The translations under genes were made by a program, and so were the position numbers. Shown here piece after piece: positions 8,745 to 17,893 of a stretch of 64,000 bases of DNA (positions within the stretch are counted from its first letter, which is position 1; every line of letters starts with the position of its first letter). The DNA comes from JAFGNB01 sp050304135. Its GTDB lineage: Bacteria; Fibrobacterota; Chitinivibrionia; Chitinivibrionales; Chitinispirillaceae. Location: assembly GCA_050304135.1 (NCBI GenBank), contig JBNLDC010000004.1, positions 1-64,000 of the forward strand, written 5' to 3'. The notes under the pieces are model-generated. The model saw nothing but the letters and a program-made list of their open reading frames with translations, was not told where the DNA came from and searched no databases.

Positions 8745-9425
8745 GTGAACATAATCGAGATCAGCAAACTGAAAAAGGATTATGCGCTGGGAAAAACCAC
8801 AGTGCACGCACTGCGCGGAATTGATCTTTCGATCGAAAAGGGTGACCTTATCAGTATTATCGGTCCTTCGGGGAGTGGCAAGACAACGCTGCTCAATGTG
8901 ATCGGCTGTATTGACGAGGCGACGGAGGGAAGTGTCAAGGTTGGCGATCGGGAAATTACTAAAATGAATGACAAGGAAATTACCGATCTGCGGCTGCATC
9001 ATGTAGGATTCATTTTTCAGACGTTCAACCTTATCCCGGTGCTCAATGCGATCGAGAACGTCGAGTTCCCATTGCTGCTGATGAAAAAACAGTCAAAACA
9101 GGAGATCCGTAAACGGGCGGAGAAACTCATCGACGAGGTGGGGCTGCGCGACTACATGACGCATCGCCCGGCCGAACTTTCCGGTGGGCAGCGTCAGCGG
9201 GTGGCGATCGCCCGGGCACTGGTGACCAATCCCGATATCGTACTTGCCGATGAACCGACGGCGAACCTCGATTCGGTCACCGGGGCGCAGATCCTCGACC
9301 TTATGAAAGAGATGAACCGGATCGAAAAGACTACCTTCATTTTCTCCACCCATGATGCCAATGTGCTCAAATATGCGAACAGCGTGGTGAAGATTCGTGA
9401 TGGTCTTATTGCGGAAGAGGCGTAA
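8745..9425 (+). CDS. lolD: LolD/MacB-family ABC transporter ATP-binding protein
   Basis: A 226-residue cytoplasmic ATPase with Walker A GPSGSGKTT, Q-loop FIFQTFNLIPVLNA, signature LSGGQRQRVAIARAL, Walker B IVLADEPTANLDS and switch His (FSTHD). The IFQTFNLIP stretch and size match LolD, which drives lipoprotein release from the inner membrane, and the related MacB and FtsE types. It starts with GTG behind GGAGG, with which it has good spacing. Two FtsX-type permeases, a LolA-like protein and a barrel follow. That argues for a lipoprotein- or envelope-export system, though a dedicated substrate is equally possible. Confidence 0.88.
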   Translation: MNIIEISKLKKDYALGKTTVHALRGIDLSIEKGDLISIIGPSGSGKTTLLNVIGCIDEATEGSVKVGDREITKMNDKEITDLRLHHVGFIFQTFNLIPVLNAIENVEFPLLLMKKQSKQEIRKRAEKLIDEVGLRDYMTHRPAELSGGQRQRVAIARALVTNPDIVLADEPTANLDSVTGAQILDLMKEMNRIEKTTFIFSTHDANVLKYANSVVKIRDGLIAEEA

Positions 9426-9428
9426 CCC

Positions 9429-10982
9429 ATGCAACTGATTATAAAAATCGCCTGGAGAAATATCATGCGGCACCGGGGAAAGAGTCTGGTGATCGGTGTG
9501 ATATTGTTTGTCGGCGCGCTTCTGATGACGGTCGGAAACGGCGTGATTTCGGGAATGGACAAAGGTCTGCGGAAGAACATCATCAACGGGTTTACCGGCG
9601 ATATTGTTCTCGTGGCGGAAAAGCAGGAGTCCGACGCGGTGTTCATGGACATGATGGGAAAAACCGTGGAACCCATCAACAATTTCAAGCAGGTTGATTC
9701 TCTCCTTAAAACCATGGATATGCTTAAAGACTGGGTACCGATCGGAAAGAACGGTGCAATGGTACTTAACGAAGAGGGGGGAGCACCGGGGTTTACTTTT
9801 CTGATCGGCATGGATTTCGATCGGTACCGGCGGATGTTTCCCAATACCATGAAGGCGGTGGAAGGGCGGCTGCTTGAACCCGGCGAAAAAGGGGTGCTCG
9901 TTCCCACCGGCGCACGTAAACAGATGTTTGAGGTTTCGAATATCTGGTTCATTCCCGAAGGGTGCGGGATCGATACAGCACAGATGTTTCCCGAGGCGAA
10001 AGAGGCTCTTTCGGGACTGGTTTCCAAGCAGAATATTGTTTTTATGGGAATGGGTGCCGACAACACCAGCACCGATATCAGGCTCGGGATCAAGGGCATT
10101 GTTCGGTACAACGCGCTCAACCATATATGGGGTCATTTCGGACTGGTTGACATTGAATCATACCGTACCTGTCTGGGATATATTTCCGCAAAAGATAAGG
10201 CTACCCTTGAACTCTCCGACGACGATAAATCGTTGCTCGAAGGTGACGGAACGGATCTGGACAACCTGTTCTCCGGCGACGATCTGATTAGCGACAACGT
10301 TTTCGCCTCGACGTCGGCTGCAGCAGTGGAAATCGTACCCGCAGCGACAGCCGTCGCTGCGGAACAACCGGAGGCCGTCGTGACGGACCTTGATGACGGC
10401 ACCTACAATCTGGTGCTTGTGCTGCTCAAGGATCATGAGAAACTTGACGAGAAGGTGAAACTGCTCAATGAACGTCTTAAAGAGGCGAACCTCGGGGTGC
10501 GTGCCATTTCGTGGAAAAAAGCGATCGGGGCAATCGGCAGTATGGCGGTACTCATTAAGGGTGCACTGTTTCTGTTTGTGATGTTTCTCTTTTTCGTGGC
10601 GATCATCATTATTGTTAATACCCTCAGCATGGCGGCACTGGAGCGGACTTCCGAGATCGGCATGATGCGTGCCGTGGGGGCCCGGAAAGGGTTTATTTCG
10701 ACCATGTTTCTGGGAGAGACGGCATTGCTCTCGTTCTTCTTTGGAGGTTTGGGTATTGTAGTCGGTTATAGTGTGGTGCGCATTCTCGCGGCACTGAAAT
10801 TCACATCCGATAACGATATGGTGCAGCTGCTTTTCGGCGGGGACACGTTTCATCCGTTGCTTTCGGGCGGCGATATCCTCCTGGCAGTCATACAGCTGGC
10901 GTTCGTGACGCTGCTGGCGGTAGTGTATCCGATGAGGGTCGCCCGTTCAATCACACCGCTTGATGCGATCACCCGTGAGTAG
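9429..10982 (+). CDS. FtsX/LolC-E-type ABC permease (first)
   Basis: A 517-residue inner-membrane permease with the MacB topology: one N-terminal membrane segment (residues ~18-38, VIGVILFVGALLMTVGNGV), a large periplasmic domain and three C-terminal segments starting at ~375 (FLFVMFLFFVAIIIIVNTLS, then TSEIGMMRAVGARKGFI). The ALERTSEIGMMRAVGA loop is the FtsX signature that contacts the ATPase. An odd acidic and Ala-rich stretch (~residues 255-320) lies inside the periplasmic domain and looks like a linker insertion. It begins three bases after the ATPase stop. Confidence 0.85.
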   Translation: MQLIIKIAWRNIMRHRGKSLVIGVILFVGALLMTVGNGVISGMDKGLRKNIINGFTGDIVLVAEKQESDAVFMDMMGKTVEPINNFKQVDSLLKTMDMLKDWVPIGKNGAMVLNEEGGAPGFTFLIGMDFDRYRRMFPNTMKAVEGRLLEPGEKGVLVPTGARKQMFEVSNIWFIPEGCGIDTAQMFPEAKEALSGLVSKQNIVFMGMGADNTSTDIRLGIKGIVRYNALNHIWGHFGLVDIESYRTCLGYISAKDKATLELSDDDKSLLEGDGTDLDNLFSGDDLISDNVFASTSAAAVEIVPAATAVAAEQPEAVVTDLDDGTYNLVLVLLKDHEKLDEKVKLLNERLKEANLGVRAISWKKAIGAIGSMAVLIKGALFLFVMFLFFVAIIIIVNTLSMAALERTSEIGMMRAVGARKGFISTMFLGETALLSFFFGGLGIVVGYSVVRILAALKFTSDNDMVQLLFGGDTFHPLLSGGDILLAVIQLAFVTLLAVVYPMRVARSITPLDAITRE

Positions 10983-11000
10983 GGGAGAAGGGAAATAACG

Positions 11001-12770
11001 ATGAGTTTTCTATTTACTATAAGTTTACGGAATCTTTTCAGGCAGCGGCGCAGAAGCATTCTGCTTGGAACGGCAATCACGTTCGGTACCGCGATACTGG
11101 TGCTGGCGAACGCTTTTGCCCACGGCATATCGGAGGTGCTGTTCAACGAGATCGTCTCCTATGTGTCGGGTCATGTGAGTGTCTCCTTCACCAAAGGCGG
11201 TAACGCAAACAAGCAGGTTTTTCACGACGGTGTGCGGATGCGGGCGATTATTAATGAGCGAGTGCCGCAGGTCAAGCGGATCGACGAGGCGATCGGTGTG
11301 TTCGCCCGCGCCATCGGCAACGGTAAGGCGGACAACGTGATCATGGTGGGTATGGACCCGTCGGCGGATGTTGACGCGAAGGAACAGAAGAAGCTCGAGA
11401 AGAACTTCAAGATTCTTGAGGGCAGTTTTGATGACCTGAGCGATTCAACCATCGAAAATCCTGTTGGTCTGGCCCAAGACAAGGCGAAAACGCTCAATGT
11501 GAAATACAAGGATATTCTGCGGGTACGCTTCACCGACATCAACGGTCAGACCCAGGCGGCGCGGCTTACCGTCACCACAATATTCAAACCGTCGAATGTG
11601 TTCATGTCGGCACCGATATTTCTCAATGTGCACCAGCTGAAGAAACTGCTCGGGTACGGGAGGAACGATGTAGCGCAGCTCTATCTCACCATCGAGAACC
11701 CGAAGCGTGATGCGAAACGGTTCGCCGATTCACTGTGGGCCGGACTGCATCCGGATCTGGCGGTCATTGATGCCGCGGTGCAGTCAAAGGATACTGTTGT
11801 TTCGGCGACGCTGCTCTGCCTGCGGACCGATTCCGTGTCGCTTGCCCTTACCGACAGTGTATTGCGGTTTACTGCCCTTTCGGAACTTGACAGCAGCAAC
11901 CGAAAACAATCAGTGGTGGTCTCCGGTTTGTTCGCTACAACTGCTGGAGTGCAGCCGGGAGATACGTTCACCTTCTCCTACGACGGTAAGTTCGATAATG
12001 CGCGGGGAAGCGGCAGGTGCATTGTCACGGCGATTGCCGATACCGGCTGCGGTATCGACGGGATGGCGGTACTGGTCAACGAAAAGGATTTTTATAAAAC
12101 ATTTTATACTACCTGGCCGGAAGCCACGGTACATGATAATGGAACGTTCCGTCTGGATACCTCAATCGGACTCTACAAGGCACTCGGTGGTGAGTGGCTC
12201 CTCAAGGAGCGCTCGAAAACCACTAAAGATGTGATAAAAAGCTACCGCGAAATCGCTCAGAAGGGTTGGAAAGCGATTGTTGTGGATGTCGGTTCGATGT
12301 ACGAAACAGCGAGCATGGTACTCAATCTTGAATATGCTCTCAATCTCATCACGTTTATTGCCGTAATGGTGCTCTTTTTCATCATACTCATTGGTGTGGT
12401 GAATACGTTGCGGATGACCATCCGTGAGCGGACACGTGAGATCGGGACGGTACGTGCTATAGGCATGCAGCGCAGTGACGTGCGCAACTCGTTCCTCATC
12501 GAGACCGGGGCGTTGGCACTTATTGCCTCTGTTGTAGGGATACTGGTCGCGTTTGCGGGGATGTTCGGTCTGTCACAGCTCACGTTCAAGGCCGACGACA
12601 GTCCGCTCGGGATGCTGCTCAGTGACGGCCACCTGGTTTTCGCCCCAACGGCAGGAGCGGTGATTTTCTTCGTAATGCTGATCGTCGGTATTGCGGTGGT
12701 TACCGCCTATTTTCCGGCGAAACGGGCGGCGAAGCTTTCGGCTGCTGATGCTTTGCGGCATTTTGAATAA
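11001..12770 (+). CDS. FtsX/LolC-E-type ABC permease (second)
   Basis: A 589-residue paralogue of the preceding permease. One N-terminal membrane segment (SILLGTAITFGTAILVLANA) is followed by a ~420-residue periplasmic domain and three C-terminal segments, with the signature RERTREIGTVRAIGMQRSDV. Two different permeases with one ATPase suggest a LolC/LolE-like heterodimer. It is longer than E. coli LolC or LolE (~400), the excess being in the periplasmic domain. GGAGAAGGGAAATAACG precedes the ATG. Confidence 0.85.
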   Translation: MSFLFTISLRNLFRQRRRSILLGTAITFGTAILVLANAFAHGISEVLFNEIVSYVSGHVSVSFTKGGNANKQVFHDGVRMRAIINERVPQVKRIDEAIGVFARAIGNGKADNVIMVGMDPSADVDAKEQKKLEKNFKILEGSFDDLSDSTIENPVGLAQDKAKTLNVKYKDILRVRFTDINGQTQAARLTVTTIFKPSNVFMSAPIFLNVHQLKKLLGYGRNDVAQLYLTIENPKRDAKRFADSLWAGLHPDLAVIDAAVQSKDTVVSATLLCLRTDSVSLALTDSVLRFTALSELDSSNRKQSVVVSGLFATTAGVQPGDTFTFSYDGKFDNARGSGRCIVTAIADTGCGIDGMAVLVNEKDFYKTFYTTWPEATVHDNGTFRLDTSIGLYKALGGEWLLKERSKTTKDVIKSYREIAQKGWKAIVVDVGSMYETASMVLNLEYALNLITFIAVMVLFFIILIGVVNTLRMTIRERTREIGTVRAIGMQRSDVRNSFLIETGALALIASVVGILVAFAGMFGLSQLTFKADDSPLGMLLSDGHLVFAPTAGAVIFFVMLIVGIAVVTAYFPAKRAAKLSAADALRHFE

Positions 12771-12814
12771 AGACACTGCCCCCCCCCTGCCCACTTCGAG
12801 GGCCTCAGTGCATC

Positions 12815-12854
12815 GCCTCCCCCGTTTACGGGAGAGGGATAAAGGGAAGGGGTG
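12815..12854. repeat. GC-rich palindromic intergenic repeat, copy A
   Basis: CTCCCCCGTTTACGGGAGAG forms an 8-bp stem with one mismatch and is followed by GGATAAAGGGAAGGGGT. A related sequence in the opposite orientation lies at 32267-32306. It occupies the 178-base gap before the LolA-like gene, may form a hairpin in the operon transcript, and resembles widespread intergenic palindromes. Confidence 0.5.
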
Positions 12855-12948
12855 TAGGACGAGAGATAAAGAGTACTCAAATACGTTGTTACCAGCGTTG
12901 GGACATTGTCCAACCTTAACAAACAGAATCGGAATACCGGGAGGAATC

Positions 12949-13704
12949 ATGAATAAAATCGTAACAGGAATTTTACTGGCGGCGGGAGTGAGCTTCGGTG
13001 CTCCACCGATTGATACACTGCTCAGCGATCTTGACGCACTCTACAAGCAGGTGTCGGATATCAAAGCAGTGGTGACTCTTACCCAGCAGAAAACCGATCA
13101 GGGCGCGAAAAAACTTGAGATGATGTATTACCGACGGGATTCGGACAAGTCGTTCCTTATTGTGATGACCGGCCCGGAGGCCGAAAAAGGGAACGGCTAT
13201 CTGCGGGTGGGCGACAACTTCTGGATGTATCGAAAAAACACTCGTACCTTCCAGCATATCAATCGCGACGAGAGTATCGGTGGATCGGATGCCAAGGGCG
13301 ATGATTTTGAAGGGCGCCTGCTTACTGAAATGTATGAACCGGCACGTGATGAAAACGGCAACGAACTCATTGGCGAGGAAATGCTCGGAAAAATTCCGGT
13401 TTACCGGTTCGAGGTAAAGGCAAAAGTCAATGACGTCGATTACCCGAAGAAAGTCTACTGGGTGCGCAAAGACCAGACGGTCATGCTCAAGGAGGCGTCG
13501 TACAGTGCGTCGGGTACCCTGATGCAGACGGCGTATTTTCTCAGTTTCACTAAAATCAAGGGAAAACTGATCCCGGTCAAGCAGCTCTTTGTGGACGAGT
13601 TTGAAAAAGGTAACAAGACAATTGTCGAGATTTCCGGCATTTCAACCAAAAAACTTGATAATGCAATATTCACCAAAGCATACCTTGAAAACCTGAGCAA
13701 GTAG
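12949..13704 (+). CDS. LolA-like outer-membrane lipoprotein-sorting protein
   Basis: A 251-residue periplasmic protein. Residues 1-18 (MNKIVTGILLAAGVSFGA) are a signal peptide. The rest matches the broad lipoprotein-sorting family (COG2834), with strands such as LEMMYYRRDSDKSFLIVMTG, GNGYLRVGDNFWMYRKNTRT and YPKKVYWVRKDQTVMLKEAS. Members carry lipidated or hydrophobic cargo across the periplasm. The ATG has GGGAGG upstream. It lies between the second permease and a barrel protein, so it probably receives cargo from this ABC complex rather than acting as the general LolA. Confidence 0.82.
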   Translation: MNKIVTGILLAAGVSFGAPPIDTLLSDLDALYKQVSDIKAVVTLTQQKTDQGAKKLEMMYYRRDSDKSFLIVMTGPEAEKGNGYLRVGDNFWMYRKNTRTFQHINRDESIGGSDAKGDDFEGRLLTEMYEPARDENGNELIGEEMLGKIPVYRFEVKAKVNDVDYPKKVYWVRKDQTVMLKEASYSASGTLMQTAYFLSFTKIKGKLIPVKQLFVDEFEKGNKTIVEISGISTKKLDNAIFTKAYLENLSK

Positions 13705-13710
13705 GGACGT

Positions 13711-15117
13711 ATGAGCAGACCATTGAACGTTTTTACCGCGGCACTGATCGCAGCTGCGAGTACGATGCCCGCTGTGGCGCAGGAGATTGATGAGGATGCG
13801 CTCTTCGGTGATACCTCGTTGGTAATGATCGACAACGCAAGCCTGCAGGTACAAAGTGAAGCGGTTGACGGGGTGGATTCGACCATGGTGTCGTTTTCCG
13901 GAGCGGTGACCGGTGTTGCAGACATGGCCGCCTCCCGCGACTGGTTCGAAAACCGGGATCGGAAGGAGCTCGACCCCGGTGCCCTGATGCTGGGTGATCT
14001 GATACTCGATGTTCGCCTGCCGTTTGGTCTGAAAACCTATACCGACTTTGAGGTATACCTGGCACCTGAGGGTGGAGGCGTAGCATATTCGGACCCGAAT
14101 AATAACTTTGCGTCAGGCAGCGGACTTGCCATTGCGGTACCGGAGATTTTTCTTGATGCCAACATCGACCGGAAAATCTATTTCCGTGCCGGGAAACAGG
14201 TGCTGCAGTGGGGACGGGGGTACTTCTGGAACCCCACGGATCTGGTCAATGTCGAGAAAAAAGCGTTCGTTGAACGGATCGGATCACGGGAGGGAACCTA
14301 TGGCATCAAGGCGCATGTACCCTTCGGAACACAAGCCAATATATACACCTTTATCGATATGAACAATCTCTCTTCAGTGGACGATCTTGCCGGTGCTGCA
14401 CGGGTGGAAGGACTCTTTGGCGGTGTTGAAGCAGGGGCTGCACTCTGGGGAAAACGCGGGTACGATCCGATTTTCGGGCTCGATTTTTCGGCGACCCTTT
14501 TCTCGTGGAGCATCACCGGTGAAATGAGTATTACGTCAGGTAACAACTACTCGGTACTTGATATGGGAAAAAGCGCGGTGATAACCCGAAACCCCGCTGA
14601 TACGCCACTGGCATTCAAGGATTTCGGAAATTCACCGGTGGTACGGCTCAGCGCCGGGTTTATGCGGATGTTCGACCTGCTTGATATCGACGACCGGGTG
14701 ATGGTGGTGGGTGAGTTCTATTTCAACCAGATCGGCGATGACGGTAATGTCTTTAAGAAGTATCATGTTCGTGATATGGTAAAGGAGGTGGAGCGACTGC
14801 CTGATACCAGTATGATCAAACAGCAGTCGTACGCCGTGCTCGGCAGTGCGTTTGAGTTCAATTCACTGGCGAAATATTACGGTGCCTTCTTCGTGACCGT
14901 CAACAGGTTTCTCATTACCGAAATGACACTCTCCGTTAATGGCCTGATGAACTTCAATCATCAGTGCGCCATGCTTACCGCCGGTGTGCAGTATCGCACG
15001 CTGCATAATTTCAGCCTCGGGTGCAGTGTAACCGGGGTTGTCGGGCCTGAAGATTCGGAATATGCGTTCATGGGGACCGGGGCGTCGGTGCGGGTCACGA
15101 CGGGGATGAGTTTCTGA
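13711..15117 (+). CDS. Predicted outer-membrane beta-barrel protein (DUF1302-like)
   Basis: 468 residues with a signal peptide (ALIAAASTMPAVA, cleavage before QEIDE). The body consists of amphipathic strands, including KIYFRAGKQVLQWGRGYFWN followed by NPTDL, a pattern I associate with DUF1302-like porins, and it ends in Phe (VRVTTGMSF) as barrels usually do. In other bacteria such barrels sit beside LolA-like proteins and inner-membrane exporters. It starts six bases after the LolA-like gene with AGGGACGT upstream and closes the operon. The family assignment is moderate; the barrel prediction is stronger. Confidence 0.72.
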   Translation: MSRPLNVFTAALIAAASTMPAVAQEIDEDALFGDTSLVMIDNASLQVQSEAVDGVDSTMVSFSGAVTGVADMAASRDWFENRDRKELDPGALMLGDLILDVRLPFGLKTYTDFEVYLAPEGGGVAYSDPNNNFASGSGLAIAVPEIFLDANIDRKIYFRAGKQVLQWGRGYFWNPTDLVNVEKKAFVERIGSREGTYGIKAHVPFGTQANIYTFIDMNNLSSVDDLAGAARVEGLFGGVEAGAALWGKRGYDPIFGLDFSATLFSWSITGEMSITSGNNYSVLDMGKSAVITRNPADTPLAFKDFGNSPVVRLSAGFMRMFDLLDIDDRVMVVGEFYFNQIGDDGNVFKKYHVRDMVKEVERLPDTSMIKQQSYAVLGSAFEFNSLAKYYGAFFVTVNRFLITEMTLSVNGLMNFNHQCAMLTAGVQYRTLHNFSLGCSVTGVVGPEDSEYAFMGTGASVRVTTGMSF

Positions 15118-15223
15118 CCATCATCAGGGCGGTATCGATATGGGACCGATCCGTATGGGATCAATTCATCTGGTGGTGATTTCGAAGAGCCCTGTCCTGC
15201 AAAGGCAGGATACTCTTCAGTAG

Positions 15224-15431
15224 TTACCTGCGTGTTTGCATGGTGAGTGACCACGTACCGTTGCATTCCGAAATCTCCGTACATACTCCTGAATCGTAGA
15301 AACTCCCGCCCGTATCGTATGCAATATTGATGTCGAGGGTCGCAAGTTTCCGGATCTGTTCATGGGTTTGAATCCCGATCCATGCCAATGAGCAGTTCCG
15401 GTTTGCCGTAGGCCTTCGATGCGTCGGGATA
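15224..15431 (-). pseudogene. Possible frameshifted C-terminal gene relic
   Basis: Directly after the methyltransferase stop, the minus strand reads YPDASKAYGKPELLIGMDRD and stops at 15360. A shifted frame continues THEQIRKLATLDINIAYDTG, then GSFYDSGVCTE and WSLTMQTRR before a TAA at 15224-15226. Both parts have protein-like composition and seem to be one domain split by a frameshift. I cannot name the family with confidence. The region lies between two convergent genes. Confidence 0.3.
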
Positions 15432-16229
15432 TCAGGTTAGACGGAGATAAACCATCGTTGTTCCCTGGATGTGACGCATTCCTGCTAAACGGGCATCGGT
15501 TGTGTAAAGTTCATTTAGTGCTCTGGTAACACCTTCCCAGACGGTATCGGTATCGTAATCGTGCCAGACGATAATGCCTTTTCCGTTTTTCAGAAGTTTC
15601 AGCGCAATTGCCGTATCGTTTTTGACGTAACTATAAGAATGTGAACCGTCGACAAAGACGAAATCCAGGCTGTTTTCAAATGGTTTGAAATCGAATGTTG
15701 CGGAATCACCGAAGAGTTGGTGAATATTTTCAGCAACGTCAGTGTTTTTGTACCGGGAACCTGAACTACTTTTGTCGATATACTTTTTTTCGTTGTCGGC
15801 AATTTCAAGCACGGTTGCGTTGAGTTGTTTACGTGGCAGATCAAGCGTATAGGTCGTTGCGTCCGATGGTGCGTTGGCTGCCATATTCAGTGTTGTTCTG
15901 CCGTCAAACGTTCCGATTTCAAACAGGCGACGCGGTTGGTATAGTGCGATCAGGCGGGTTATTGTCGTTAGTTCAAGCAGTGATATGTTTCCGTTTGCTG
16001 CCATTGTTTCCCGGAGTCGAAAACGAACCGATTCGTCGATGACCTCAGGAATGGCTATGGAAGGAATCCGGGGTGTTACAAGTTTAGGATCATAACCGAC
16101 AAGTTTGCTGATTTCTGAAAGCAGATGACGGTTTTTCGCGAAGGGAAAGCCGATCGTCGCTGCAAATAAACTGGAACCAACCGCGACACAATATTTTTTT
16201 GCAAACCGAACAATCCGCTCTAATTTCAT
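15432..16229 (-). CDS. Class I SAM-dependent methyltransferase
   Basis: 265 residues. The core begins near residue 100 with LFEIGTFDGRTTLNMAANAP (SAM-binding glycine motif I), then TYTLDLP, LDFVFVDGSHSYSYVKNDTA and GIIVWHDYD. These are typical of the Methyltransf_24 group often found among cell-surface polysaccharide genes. I chose the ATG at 16227-16229, with AAGGAAC just upstream, over an in-frame start 40 codons earlier. The N-terminus has a weak hydrophobic patch. The neighbour upstream is a heptosyltransferase-like gene, so a surface-glycan substrate is plausible but unproven. Confidence 0.72.
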   Translation of the reverse strand: MKLERIVRFAKKYCVAVGSSLFAATIGFPFAKNRHLLSEISKLVGYDPKLVTPRIPSIAIPEVIDESVRFRLRETMAANGNISLLELTTITRLIALYQPRRLFEIGTFDGRTTLNMAANAPSDATTYTLDLPRKQLNATVLEIADNEKKYIDKSSSGSRYKNTDVAENIHQLFGDSATFDFKPFENSLDFVFVDGSHSYSYVKNDTAIALKLLKNGKGIIVWHDYDTDTVWEGVTRALNELYTTDARLAGMRHIQGTTMVYLRLT

Positions 16230-16374
16230 GTAGTTCCTTATTTCGTCAGAATTTAAGAAAAATAGTATCCGGTAATGTGCATTTTTATGTGATTGAAAAA
16301 TATAGGTATTTTCAATAGAGTCCGGCAAAAAAATATATGACATCTTCATCCATCGGAAAATGTCTATGAAATTT

Positions 16375-17547
16375 CTAAAAAATCCGTAGTAAAGCGGATA
16401 GATTATCGACTACCGATTGGACCGTGATAGCTTTCATGCAAGGGCTTGGAAATCCGAACGGGCAGTTTTTCAAGGCACAGGGAAACAAGGAGCATGAAGT
16501 GTCCTGCAGGATTACCTTTTTTTCAAAATAGGGGCTCCATTCCTCCTTGAACGTTACACCCGAATACAATGCCAGGGCCGGTGTAGTAAAACAAGACGCG
16601 AGATGATTGGCGAAAGTATCAACAGATAATATGCCGCGGGCTTGTTGAACTAACGCGGAATATTCCATCAAGGAGAGTGATAAGAACTCTATGTTGGATG
16701 CGATATTTTCATCACTCTTGAGTTCGTCTGTTTTTGCTTTGTCCATATCAGCGCATACAAGTGTATGGTCACTATTGATAAGTAAAAGAGAAAGCTGTTT
16801 CCAGTAAGAAAGAGGCCACTCCTTATTCTTCGCGCCCGAACTCATTTGAAATAATAAAAAGGATTGAGGTAAAAGATTTCGTGCGGACAATACGGCATCA
16901 ATGCTGCTTTTTACCTGTACAGGTATGGTAATCGAAGGTTTTGACGGAGTGATGTTTTTTCCTGCAACGGCGTTGAGAAGCCTCGCCTGAATACCAATTA
17001 TGTGGGTAGAATATTCTTTTTCCCATTTGACATTTTTATTGAGAAGAAAACCAAATCCCCGCAGCCCCAGACCAACCCTGAATTTTGAAAGCAGAAAGGA
17101 AATGAGGATATTTCTTGGTTCTCCGTGAACCTCAAAGGAGCAATCGTACTTTCGAAACCGTTGAATGCAAAAAGAAAGAATGCCTGCCCACCCGACGCTT
17201 TTTTCCCTGGACAACCACGGTGTGTGCAGGTAGAGGATTTCATCAACCCAGGGAATAGCCTGGGCAATAGGGTCGGCAAGTTTGCGAATGAGAAGCGAAA
17301 GTTTGGCTTCCGGGTATGTTTTCCGGATGTTTTCGATCAATGGTGTGCAAAGTATCATGTCGCCGATATGGTCGAGCTGGATAACGAGAATAGAGGTAAT
17401 TTTTTTGGGAGTCGTTCGATTGGCAAGGATGAAAAGCAACGAGCCGACCAGATCGATAAAATAAAGTGCGATTATTACCCACGGTTTTCTGAGGCGATAA
17501 TATTTTCCCGCAAAACTCCATCCGAGTTGTTCTTTTTTAAGTATCAT
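16375..17547 (-). CDS. Glycosyltransferase family 9 (heptosyltransferase-like)
   Basis: 390 residues. The N-terminal half has ILVIQLDHIGDMILCTPLIE, the start motif of the ADP-heptose:LPS heptosyltransferase family. The C-terminal half carries the nucleotide-binding region (FLLFQMSSGAKNKEWPLSYW, later ILSVDTFANHLASC). A Cys-rich tail (SCSLFPCALKNCPFGFPSPC) follows, as in some family members. It should act at the inner face of the cytoplasmic membrane in LPS core or glycan assembly. It is followed on the same strand by the methyltransferase gene. Confidence 0.82.
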   Translation of the reverse strand: MILKKEQLGWSFAGKYYRLRKPWVIIALYFIDLVGSLLFILANRTTPKKITSILVIQLDHIGDMILCTPLIENIRKTYPEAKLSLLIRKLADPIAQAIPWVDEILYLHTPWLSREKSVGWAGILSFCIQRFRKYDCSFEVHGEPRNILISFLLSKFRVGLGLRGFGFLLNKNVKWEKEYSTHIIGIQARLLNAVAGKNITPSKPSITIPVQVKSSIDAVLSARNLLPQSFLLFQMSSGAKNKEWPLSYWKQLSLLLINSDHTLVCADMDKAKTDELKSDENIASNIEFLSLSLMEYSALVQQARGILSVDTFANHLASCFTTPALALYSGVTFKEEWSPYFEKKVILQDTSCSLFPCALKNCPFGFPSPCMKAITVQSVVDNLSALLRIF

Positions 17548-17842
17548 AACTGACGGGTGATTATCATTCTATTCTTGCAGTGTAAAGTAAACCGGTACCT
17601 CCGGTACTGTTCTTATCAAACCGCTGTGTTATTCCATTCCGTAAACGTAAAGCATCCAGTGCAACGTACAGTTTTTATAAGCGTTAAGGGGTACGGTACT
17701 TCCAACCGATTCCATTGTATCGGTTCGGGCTAAACCACTTTTATAACATTCGACAGACAGGTGGCTTTGAGCTGAAAACTGAAAATTCTCGTTTTCACCA
17801 AACCAAAGAGAGGCTAAGCTTGAAAAATAGTTGAAATGATGT
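17548..17842. other. Spacer without a recognisable gene
   Basis: About 295 bases between the heptosyltransferase-like gene and the ilv terminator. I see no ORF, hairpin or clear promoter pair. The promoter for the heptosyltransferase-like gene should lie at its left edge. Confidence 0.4.
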
Positions 17843-17893
17843 GAAAAAACAAGGTCACGGCATAGCCATCACAAGGTAATGGCTATGCCGTGA
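17843..17893 (-). terminator. Rho-independent terminator of the ilvB-ilvN operon
   Basis: A perfect 15-bp stem (17855-17869 with 17879-17893, TCACGGCATAGCCAT) with a 9-base loop is followed on the minus strand by CTTGTTTTTTC. The second stop of the interrupted ilvN frame lies at the edge of the stem and loop (17869-17871). Confidence 0.85.

Noticed and set aside
9093..10136. A 347-codon minus-strand frame inside the LolCDE-like operon
   Set aside because: It is a shadow of two well-supported plus-strand genes and has His/Pro/Arg-rich antisense composition.
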